From positions 4,154,001 to 4,218,000 of the forward strand of contig NZ_AP022613.1 of NCBI RefSeq assembly GCF_010730195.1: DNA of 64,000 nucleotides, written 5' to 3'. Under the pieces are notes generated by a model. That model did not search any database. It was not told the origin of the DNA and saw only the letters and a program-made list of their open reading frames with translations. The position numbers and the translations under genes are program-made. This DNA comes from Mycobacterium conspicuum (GTDB lineage Bacteria > Actinomycetota > Actinomycetes > Mycobacteriales > Mycobacteriaceae). Of this stretch, positions 57,661 through 64,000 are shown in pieces; the stretch's first letter is position 1, and every line of letters begins with the position of its first letter.

Positions 57661-58535
57661 AGCGCGCCAACCACGTCGGCGGCGCGGCGCACCTGGTCGA
57701 GGTCGGAACTGGTTGGGATGAGCTGGATTTCGTCGGTGCCGATGTCCTCGAATTTCCGCAGCACGGCCTTGAGGTCGTCTTCGGTGCCGGCCCAGCCGGT
57801 CGTCGGCGCCATCGCGTCGACGTACTCGGCCGGTATCCAGTTCATGTAGCGCAGCAGATGACGATGCACCTGGGCGCGGGCCTGTTCGGGCGGCCCGAAG
57901 GCGAACCAGAACGACGTCGCCAGGTGGGGTTTGGGCTTGCCGGCCTCGGCCCAGGCGTGCCGCGCCACGTCGAACAACTCGTTCTGTTTGACGGTGTCGA
58001 GATCCAGCGCGGCGCCCGCGACTCCGTCGGCCCAGGCCGCGGCGTCGCGGATGGATTTGGGTCCGATGCTGCCGACCAGCAGCGGCGGCCCGCCGGGCTG
58101 CACCGGCTGCGGGCCGACCGGGCGCACCGAGTCGGTGAGCTTTTCGCCGGCCCAGACCCTTTTCATGAGTGCCACGCGTTCGGCCAGGCCGCCCCGGGTC
58201 TGGGTGGTGAGGTCGGCGCCGACGGCGTGGTAGTCCTCGTGCCGGCCGCCGACGCCGATGCCCACGGTCAACCGACCCTGGCTCAGCATGTCGCCGGTGG
58301 CGAGCGCCTTGGCCAGCATGGTCGGGTCGTGCAGCTGCGGCACGATCACCGTGGTCACCAGCCGCACCCTGTGCGTCCACGCGGACAGCGCACCCAGCAG
58401 CGTCAGGCTGTCGGGGTTGTCGAAGGCGATCCGCTCGCCCCAGCACAGCGACGAGAATGGTCCCTCGTCGATCGCCTGAGCCCAAGTCTTCAGAACCGTC
58501 GCGTCCAGATCCGGTTCCATCACCGGCATCGTCAT
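57657..58535 (-). CDS. LLM-class F420-dependent-type oxidoreductase
   Basis: About 292 residues, luciferase-like barrel. Markers: CWGERIAFDNPD, VRLVTTVIVPQLHDP, GRLTVGIGVGGRHEDY and GPKSIRDAAAWADG. F420-dependent group by pattern; substrate unknown. Start ATG 58535 (MTMPVMEPD) or GTG 58547. Its stop overlaps the channel stop by 4 bp (convergent). Confidence 0.87.
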   Translation of the reverse strand: MTMPVMEPDLDATVLKTWAQAIDEGPFSSLCWGERIAFDNPDSLTLLGALSAWTHRVRLVTTVIVPQLHDPTMLAKALATGDMLSQGRLTVGIGVGGRHEDYHAVGADLTTQTRGGLAERVALMKRVWAGEKLTDSVRPVGPQPVQPGGPPLLVGSIGPKSIRDAAAWADGVAGAALDLDTVKQNELFDVARHAWAEAGKPKPHLATSFWFAFGPPEQARAQVHRHLLRYMNWIPAEYVDAMAPTTGWAGTEDDLKAVLRKFEDIGTDEIQLIPTSSDLDQVRRAADVVGAL

Positions 58536-58590
58536 TGCTATCTGCACGACGGCGATTCTCGCAGCAGGGTCAGACCGCTCCCGAATGACG

Positions 58591-58911
58591 TCAGGTCGAC
58601 CAGGGGTAGGCAAACAATGGCCCGGTGAGTGCGGACGCGAGCAGCGCCAACACCGCGCAGACGATCAGGAGCCAGATGGTGTGGGCGAGGAACCTCAACG
58701 CGGCCTTCAGATCGTCATTCCGGCCACCCACTTCGCACCGGATGACGGTGCTCAGCCGATCCAGATCGCCGGGAGTCAGGAACACCCGCTCCTGACCGAT
58801 TGCCATCAGATACTTGCGGGCGCCATGGGCCCGATCCAGGCGAACGAGGTGTAGCTGATCGCCGTCACTGTCGCGCAGGCCGATGAGGCTGGTTAGTTCC
58901 GGTTGTCTCAC
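58591..58911 (-). CDS. Hypothetical membrane-anchored protein
   Basis: 106 residues from GTG 58911 with GAGGGGG 7 nt upstream. Soluble N-terminal part (LIGLRDSDGDQLHLVRLDRAHG, TPGDLDRLSTVIRCEVGG) and one C-terminal membrane segment (about 75-97, FLAHTIWLLIVCAVLALLAS). Tail-anchored-like. Not recognised. Confidence 0.6.
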   Translation of the reverse strand: MRQPELTSLIGLRDSDGDQLHLVRLDRAHGARKYLMAIGQERVFLTPGDLDRLSTVIRCEVGGRNDDLKAALRFLAHTIWLLIVCAVLALLASALTGPLFAYPWST

Positions 58912-59125
58912 GGTGTACCCCCTCGTTCGTTGGAGTTCCGTGGTTGCGACTGTCGCGGGTGTTTCTCGACCATATCCGCCCAGGTAACCGCGCACAATCC
59001 CCTGCGCTGCAAGGGGTTTGCATCGTCGCGTGGGCGGCAAGCATCGCCGACAGCACACCCCGCAGCGTCACTTCTTCAGAACAGGGTCTGGCAGGTGGGC
59101 GACTCGGTCCCGTCGGAGTGGCAGC

Positions 59126-59548
59126 ATGGACGGGGTGAGCATCCTCAGCTCGTCCATTGCGCATGTCCGCCTCACCGTCACCGACATCGAGCGATCGCGG
59201 CAGTTCTACGAGAGAGTCTTCGGTTGGCCGGTGCTGATCGAGCTGCCCGAGAACGCCGACGAGAAGACCCGCGAGCAGTTCAGCTTTTTGTTTGGCGGGG
59301 TGATCTACGACCTTGGCGGCACCCTGCTCGGGCTGCGCCCGGTGGCCACCGACCGCTTCGACGAGGATCGCGCCGGGCTGGACCACATCGCGTTCCGGCT
59401 GACCAGCCTCGAGGAGTTGGAGGCCGCCGCCACGCATCTCGACGAGGTCGGCGTCGCGCACGAACCGATCAAAGACATTGGGCCGTCATACATTTTGGAG
59501 TTCCGCGACCCCGACAACATCGCGTTGGAACTGACGGCGCCGAAGTGA
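59126..59548 (+). CDS. VOC/glyoxalase-fold protein
   Basis: 140 residues. Two VOC units: SIAHVRLTVTDIERSRQFYERVFGWPV and LDHIAFRLTS...ILEFRDPDNIALEL, carrying the His and Glu metal-ligand positions. Dioxygenase, lyase or resistance protein; function undetermined. ATG 59126 or GTG 59135. Confidence 0.85.
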   Translation: MDGVSILSSSIAHVRLTVTDIERSRQFYERVFGWPVLIELPENADEKTREQFSFLFGGVIYDLGGTLLGLRPVATDRFDEDRAGLDHIAFRLTSLEELEAAATHLDEVGVAHEPIKDIGPSYILEFRDPDNIALELTAPK

Positions 59549-59633
59549 TTTCGGGTGGCGCGAGCGTCCTCAAAATGACGGCGTTCACGGCGTGTCGCCG
59601 TACATATGGGGACGCTCGGGGGAAGGGAGAAGG

Positions 59634-60026
59634 ATGAGTATCAGTTTCAACCACACCATTGTCGCGGCACGCGACAAGCGGGAGTCCGCGGAGTTCCTCG
59701 CCGACCTCTTCGGGTTGCCGAGCCCGAAGCCGTTCGGCCACTTCATGGTTGTCGCGCTCGATCACGACGCCAGCCTCGACTATGCCGATGTCGCCGAGGG
59801 CGAGGAGATCCGGCGGCAGCACTATGCGTTTTTGGTCTCCGAGGAGGAGTTCGACGCGATCTACGACAAGATCAAGTCGCGCGGCCTGCCGCACTGGGCG
59901 GACCCGGGCGCCAAGCGGCCGGGCGAGATCAACCGCCGCGACGGCGGCCGCGGGGTGTATTTCCCGGATCCGTCCGGGCACGGCATGGAGATCCTCACTC
60001 GGCCCTACGGCTCGGGCTCGGGCTAG
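59634..60026 (+). CDS. VOC-family protein, second copy
   Basis: 130 residues. NHTIVAARDKRESAEFLADLFGLP and FPDPSGHGMEILTRPYG show the VOC fold and metal-ligand positions. GGGAGAAGG ribosome site directly before ATG 59634. Its 3' end overlaps the Rrf2 gene stop by 4 bp. Function unknown. Confidence 0.87.
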   Translation: MSISFNHTIVAARDKRESAEFLADLFGLPSPKPFGHFMVVALDHDASLDYADVAEGEEIRRQHYAFLVSEEEFDAIYDKIKSRGLPHWADPGAKRPGEINRRDGGRGVYFPDPSGHGMEILTRPYGSGSG

Positions 60027-60508
60027 TCGGTGGCGCGGGGCGGGCCGTGGCGCACGCTCTCCTGGTCCTGATAGTCACCGGCGAGCTGGGCGACATGCTT
60101 GGGCAGCGCGCCGGAGGCGACGTCGGCCAGGGTCGTTTCCTCCAGCACCGACCGCATGCTGGCGCGCAGCGCCCGCCACACGTCGCTCAGGGCCGCGGTG
60201 GGCCCGGAATACGGCAGGTCGCCGAGCCCGATGTCGCGGACGCTGGCCAGCGGCCCATCGATGCAGCGGAGCACGTCGGCGATGCTGATCTCGGTCGCCG
60301 CGCGGGCCAGCTCGTAGCCGCCCTCGCGGCCGCGGTGGCTTCTGACCAGGCGATCGGTGCGCAGGTTGGTCAGGATGTCGACGAGAAACTGCGCCGGGAT
60401 GCCCTGGGCGTGCGCCAGGTCGTCGGTCTTGACCAAGGTGCCGGCCGGAGCCGTGGCGAGCTGGACCATCGCCCGCACGGCGTACTCCGCCTTGGCCGAC
60501 ATCCGCAT
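60023..60508 (-). CDS. Rrf2-family regulator beside cysNC-cysD
   Basis: 161 residues, Rv1287-like. Winged HTH (about 1-80; TDDLAHAQGIPAQFLVDILTNL and SHRGREGGYELAR). The three clustered cysteines of Fe-S Rrf2 proteins such as IscR are missing (only one Cys, in LRCIDGP), so it resembles CymR, which controls cysteine genes. Placed 32 bp downstream of cysNC on the same strand. Confidence 0.9.
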   Translation of the reverse strand: MRMSAKAEYAVRAMVQLATAPAGTLVKTDDLAHAQGIPAQFLVDILTNLRTDRLVRSHRGREGGYELARAATEISIADVLRCIDGPLASVRDIGLGDLPYSGPTAALSDVWRALRASMRSVLEETTLADVASGALPKHVAQLAGDYQDQESVRHGPPRATD

Positions 60509-60540
60509 GCTGCGCATTCTGCCATCTAGCGCGCTTGCCC

Positions 60541-62394
60541 TCAGTGTCGCGACTGCACCAGGTCGATGATGAGCTGCGCCTGCTCCTCGAGGGTGTGGTC
60601 CGGGGTGAGCCGCAGGTCCGGATTCTTCGGCCGCTGATACGGGCTGTCGATCCCGGTGAAGTGCGTGATCTCACCGGCGCGCGCTTTGGCGTAGAGCCCC
60701 TTGGGATCGCGCTTCTCGCACTGCCCCAGCGGGGTGTCGCAGAACACCTCGACGAAGTCAAATCCCGCGTCGGCGTGGACTTTACGAGCCAGCGCGCGGT
60801 GCTCTTCGAGGGGACTGATCGCCGGCACCAGCACGACTTGTCCCGACTCGGCGAGCAACGTCGCCACGTGCGCCAGCCGGCGCAGGTTCTCGGCCCGGTC
60901 GGCCATAGAAAAACCTAGGTCGGCGTTGAGGCCGTGCCGCAGGTTGTCGCCGTCGAGAACGTAAGCGGGCACGCCCTTTTCGAGCAACTTCTGTTCGACC
61001 AGCATGGCCACCGAGGACTTGCCCGAACCCGAGAGCCCGGTGAGCCACACCGTTCTCCCCCGGGACGCCCGGTCCTTCGCGGTCACCAGCGACTGGTGGC
61101 GCACCGTGTTCGGGCTCGCCGCATACGGCGAAACGCCGCGCAGCACCATGCCCGCCGCCACCGTGCCGTTGGTGTCCGGGTCGATGAGGATGAACGAGCC
61201 GGTGCTGGCGTTGCGGGTGTACCCATCGAGCAGCAGCGGCACCTGGGTGCGCAGCGAAATGCGGCCGAGTTCGTTGAGCTTCAACGCCGTTGCGGTCTTG
61301 TCGCGGTGCAAGGTGTTGACGTCGAGCCGGTAATCCAGCCCGGTGATCCGTGCGCGGGTGGTCCGGGTGGTGTGTTTGATGATGTACTCGCGGCCGGGCT
61401 CCAGGGCGGTGCCGTCGGCCATCCAGCACGCGGTCGCGTCGAAGTCCTGCACCACCCTGGGCTGGTTGTTGCTGCGCGCGATCATGTCCCCGCGCGAGAT
61501 GTCGATATCGTCGGCCAGGCTGATCGACACGGCCATCGGTGGAAACGCTTCTGTCACTGGGCCGTTCGGTCCGTCGATCGCGGTGATCGTGGTGGTCTTG
61601 CCGACGGGCAACACGACCACCTCGTCGCCCGGGCGCATCACGCCACCGGCGACGGTGCCGGCATAGCTGCGGTGATCCTGGTGCTCGTGGGTGTGGGGCC
61701 GGATGACGTACTGCACCGGGAACCGCACGTCGACCAGGTTGCGGTCGCCGCCGATGTAGACCTCTTCGAGGTGCGACAGCAGCGCCGGCCCGTCATACCA
61801 GGGCGAGTTGTCCGACTTGGTCACCACGTTGTCGCCGTGCAGCGCGGACATCGGGATGGAGGTGACGTCGTGCACCTCCAGGCGGGCGGCGAAGGCGTGG
61901 AATTCGTCCCGGATGGACTCGAATCGTTCTCTGTCCCAACCGATCAGGTCCATCTTGTTGACCGCGAGCACGATGTGGCGAATGCCCAGCAGCGATGCGA
62001 GGAATGCGTGCCGGCGCGACTGCTCCAGCAAGCCCGCCCGGGCATCGACGAGCACGATCACCAGCTGAGCGGTGGACGCGCCGGTCACCATGTTGCGGGT
62101 GTACTGGATGTGGCCCGGGGTGTCGGCGATGATGAATTTCCGCTTGGGCGTGGCGAAGTAGCGGTAGGCGACGTCGATCGTGATGCCCTGTTCCCGCTCC
62201 GCGCGCAGGCCGTCGGTGACCAGCGCCAGGTCGGTGTAGTCGTGGCCGCGATCCTTGGACGTCCGCTCCACCGCCGCCCACTGGTCGTCCATGACGGCCT
62301 TGGAGTCATACAGCAGGCGCCCGATGAGTGTGGACTTGCCGTCGTCGACGGAGCCGGCGGTTGCGAGGCGCAGCAGCGTGGTTGAGGTGGCCAT
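60541..62394 (-). CDS. cysN: Sulfate adenylyltransferase large subunit / APS kinase fusion CysNC
   Basis: 617 residues. Residues 1-430 are an EF-Tu-like GTPase (GSVDDGKSTLIGRL, ADTPGHIQY, NKMDLIGW) and 440-617 an APS kinase (GLSGSGKSSVA P-loop). Makes APS from sulfate with CysD, then PAPS, for sulfolipid and cysteine synthesis. The ATG overlaps the cysD stop by one base (TGATG). Confidence 0.97.
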   Translation of the reverse strand: MATSTTLLRLATAGSVDDGKSTLIGRLLYDSKAVMDDQWAAVERTSKDRGHDYTDLALVTDGLRAEREQGITIDVAYRYFATPKRKFIIADTPGHIQYTRNMVTGASTAQLVIVLVDARAGLLEQSRRHAFLASLLGIRHIVLAVNKMDLIGWDRERFESIRDEFHAFAARLEVHDVTSIPMSALHGDNVVTKSDNSPWYDGPALLSHLEEVYIGGDRNLVDVRFPVQYVIRPHTHEHQDHRSYAGTVAGGVMRPGDEVVVLPVGKTTTITAIDGPNGPVTEAFPPMAVSISLADDIDISRGDMIARSNNQPRVVQDFDATACWMADGTALEPGREYIIKHTTRTTRARITGLDYRLDVNTLHRDKTATALKLNELGRISLRTQVPLLLDGYTRNASTGSFILIDPDTNGTVAAGMVLRGVSPYAASPNTVRHQSLVTAKDRASRGRTVWLTGLSGSGKSSVAMLVEQKLLEKGVPAYVLDGDNLRHGLNADLGFSMADRAENLRRLAHVATLLAESGQVVLVPAISPLEEHRALARKVHADAGFDFVEVFCDTPLGQCEKRDPKGLYAKARAGEITHFTGIDSPYQRPKNPDLRLTPDHTLEEQAQLIIDLVQSRH

Positions 62395-63323
62395 CAGAAG
62401 TACCCCTGTCGTTTGCGGTCTTCCATGCCGGCCTCCGAGATCCGGTCGTCGGCCCTCGTCGCCCCGCGCTCGGTCAACCGGGACACCGCGGTCTCGGCGA
62501 TCACCTCCGATACGGTCGCGGCCGTCGACTCCACACAGCCGGTACAGGTGACGTCGCCGACGGTGCGGAACCGGACCGTCGCCTCGAACACCGGCTCGTC
62601 GGCGCGCGGCTGCATGTGCCGGTGCACCGCCAGCAGCATGCCGTCGCGGCGAAACACCTTGCGGCGGTGGGCAAAATAGATCGACGGCAGCTTGACCTTC
62701 TCGGCCCCGACGTAGGACCAGATGTCGAACTCGGTCCAGTTGGACAGCGGGAAGACCCGGATGTGCTCGCCCTTGTGGTGGCGCCCGTTGTAGAGATTCC
62801 ACAGCTCGGGCCGTTGGGCCTTGGGGTCCCACTGGCCGAACTCGTCGCGGAAGCTGAACACCCGCTCCTTGGCGCGCGCCTTCTCTTCGTCGCGTCGCGC
62901 CCCGCCGAATGCCGCGTCGAACTTGTTCTCGCGGATCGCGCGCAACAGCGTCACCGTCTGGATCGGGTTGCGCGACGGGATGGTCTCGACGACCCGGCCG
63001 GCGTCGATGTCCTCCTGCACGGAGGCGACCACCAGACGGACGCCGTGTTCGGCGACCAGTTCGTCGCGGGTGGCGATGACCTCGTCGAAGTTGTGGCCGG
63101 TGTCGACGTGCATCACCGGGAACGGCAGGCGCCCGGGCCGAAACGCCTTGAGCGCCAGGTGCAGCATGACGATGGAGTCCTTGCCGCCCGAGAACAGCAG
63201 CACCGGTCGCTCGAATTCGGCGGCCACCTCGCGAATGATGTGGATGGCCTCGGCCTCCAGCGAGCGCAGATGGCTCAACTCGTATTGGCCGGCCGCGGGG
63301 GCCGCCGTCGCGACGTCGGTCAT
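62394..63323 (-). CDS. cysD: Sulfate adenylyltransferase small subunit CysD
   Basis: 309 residues, PAPS-reductase-like fold with the PP-loop LLFSGGKDSIVMLHLAL. Catalyses the adenylyl transfer from ATP to sulfate, driven by the CysN GTPase. A TTGACA -35 lies at 63410-63415 on the minus strand, but the -10 is weak. An 11-codon upstream ORF ends 7 nt before the start and overlaps the ribosome site GAGGAC; it has no cysteine codons. Confidence 0.97.
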   Translation of the reverse strand: MTDVATAAPAAGQYELSHLRSLEAEAIHIIREVAAEFERPVLLFSGGKDSIVMLHLALKAFRPGRLPFPVMHVDTGHNFDEVIATRDELVAEHGVRLVVASVQEDIDAGRVVETIPSRNPIQTVTLLRAIRENKFDAAFGGARRDEEKARAKERVFSFRDEFGQWDPKAQRPELWNLYNGRHHKGEHIRVFPLSNWTEFDIWSYVGAEKVKLPSIYFAHRRKVFRRDGMLLAVHRHMQPRADEPVFEATVRFRTVGDVTCTGCVESTAATVSEVIAETAVSRLTERGATRADDRISEAGMEDRKRQGYF

Positions 63324-63452
63324 AAAGTCCTCAGTGATTCCTAGTAAAGTTGGCAGAACTGACCATATTTACAGTCATGACCACTTATGGAACCAGCCGG
63401 GGCTTTCGCTGTCAATCATCTGGCCCCCGCTATTTGCCTGTGATGCACATCA

Positions 63453-63486
63453 GCATGATGTCATGCGAAGATGCATGATAACATGC
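63453..63486. promoter_or_regulatory. Twin operator palindromes of vapBC
   Basis: GCATGA-TG-TCATGC (63453-63466) and GCATG-ATAA-CATGC (63473-63486), starting 20 bp apart. The second covers the TAACAT -10 (63479-63484), which is 6 nt before the vapB ATG. Typical for autoregulation by the VapBC complex. Confidence 0.8.
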
Positions 63487-63490
63487 GCAT

Positions 63491-63736
63491 ATGCCCAAAA
63501 CGATTCAGATCAGGGAGATCGACGACGAGGTGTACGCGGCGTTAGTTCGTCGAGCGGCCGAAGAGGGCATCTCGGTGCCGGAGTTGCTGCGGCGAGAGGC
63601 GGTTCGGTTGGCGTCCCGACCGTCGGTCGCCCAGTGGCTGGCGCGGACCGGTCGCCGACGCTCGACCGTGTCCACCGCCGAGGTGCTCGCGACGCTGGAC
63701 GAGTGGCGGGGCGAGTGGCCACATGCTGGTAGTTGA
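63491..63736 (+). CDS. vapB: VapB-type antitoxin (ribbon-helix-helix)
   Basis: 81 residues. N-terminal RHH (KTIQIREIDDEVYAALVRRAAEEGISVPELLRR, read as two strands-helices) binds the operator; the C-terminal tail (WLARTGRRR, WRGEW) would wrap the toxin. Probably leaderless. Overlaps vapC by 14 bp. Confidence 0.9.
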   Translation: MPKTIQIREIDDEVYAALVRRAAEEGISVPELLRREAVRLASRPSVAQWLARTGRRRSTVSTAEVLATLDEWRGEWPHAGS

Positions 63737-64000
63737 CGCGTCGTGTCTGTTTGAGGTCGTCGCGGACACGCCGCGGGCAAGCCAGATCGCAGCCCGCCTC
63801 GCCGCAGACATCGACCAAGCCGCGCCGCACGTGATCGACGCCGAGGTTTTCGGTGTGATCCGCGCGCAGCACCTGCGCGGGCAGTTGGATGCAACGGCCG
63901 CCGCGCAGGCGGTCGCCGATCTGAAGGACTGGCCAGGCGAACGATTCGGGCACCGCAGACTGCTGGAGCGGGCGTGGCAACTGCGTGACTCAGTACGAGG
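63723..64000 (+). CDS. vapC: VapC-type PIN-domain toxin, 3' end beyond window
   Basis: First 92 residues of a PIN-domain RNase. The active-site acidic residues D5 (MLVVDASCLFE) and E43 (VIDAEVFGV) are visible; the remaining catalytic Asp lies outside. Cuts RNA (tRNA or rRNA targets vary). The start is inside vapB, 14 bp overlap, so translation is coupled. The reading frame is open to the window end. Confidence 0.9.
   Translation, partial: MLVVDASCLFEVVADTPRASQIAARLAADIDQAAPHVIDAEVFGVIRAQHLRGQLDATAAAQAVADLKDWPGERFGHRRLLERAWQLRDSVR

Noticed and set aside
62328..63344. Plus-strand frame opposite cysD
   Set aside because: Codon-position shadow of cysD; no start context or motifs.
63324..63360. 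Cysteine-rich attenuator upstream ORF before cysD
   Set aside because: The 11-codon upstream ORF has no cysteine codons, so the known cysteine-attenuation model does not fit.

Overview
The window is chromosomal DNA of a slow-growing, non-tuberculous Mycobacterium. It is GC-rich, and gene content and order match the Mycobacterium tuberculosis glgB to cysD block (Rv1326c to Rv1285, reversed here) as I remember it. It contains PE/PE_PGRS genes and a 16S rRNA with the long helix 18 of slow growers; the 16S variable region resembles the M. kansasii / M. scrofulaceum type from memory, which is not a species call.

Layout. 1-11.8 kb: 3' end of glgB, a CnoX-like thioredoxin, fadA4, methylmalonyl-CoA epimerase, a zinc-ribbon mini-protein coupled to nucS, a membrane adenylate cyclase, an F420-type oxidoreductase, a divergent MFS/LysR pair, a PPOX-fold protein and a GNAT acetyltransferase. 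11.8-14.2 kb: an unannotated-looking 36-residue glycine-repeat small ORF, then the DNA alkylation repair pair alkA-ogt behind a PafBC-type damage promoter. 14.3-21.6 kb: a single rrn operon (16S-23S-5S, minus strand) with a bidirectional terminator, promoter and antitermination boxes, then murA and a cobalamin adenosyltransferase. 21.7-31.5 kb: the F1Fo ATP synthase operon (atpI-like, B, E, F, H [b-delta fusion], A, G, D, C, DUF2550), preceded by wecA. 31.5-44.9 kb: Sua5, prmC, prfA, rpmE, an acyl-CoA synthetase, rho, then thrB-thrC-hom-lysA-argS (minus strand, overlapping start/stop codons throughout) and tRNA-Arg(CCG).

44.9-59 kb is accessory. It has a small membrane protein, the tail of a DNA methyltransferase/restriction protein, a 941-residue PE_PGRS built of fourteen ~44-residue super-repeats, a decayed Fic gene behind an intact-looking operator, a small secreted protein, a tandem duplication of a PE gene with a membrane tail, an AhpD/SDR - epimerase/TetR divergon with nested operator dyads, a DUF732 secreted protein, a NUDIX hydrolase, a potassium channel with two NAD-binding halves and another F420-type oxidoreductase. 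59-64 kb: two VOC proteins, an Rrf2 regulator, sulfate activation genes cysNC-cysD, and a VapBC toxin-antitoxin module that runs off the window.

Most intergenic regions are tiny. Several genes appear to be leaderless, with a -10 element about 7 nt before the start codon (murA, the adenosyltransferase, alkA, the SDR, vapB, the cyclase). The points most worth a second look are the glycine-repeat small ORF, the PE_PGRS super-repeat, the decayed Fic and methylase genes, and the nested operators of the SDR/TetR divergon.
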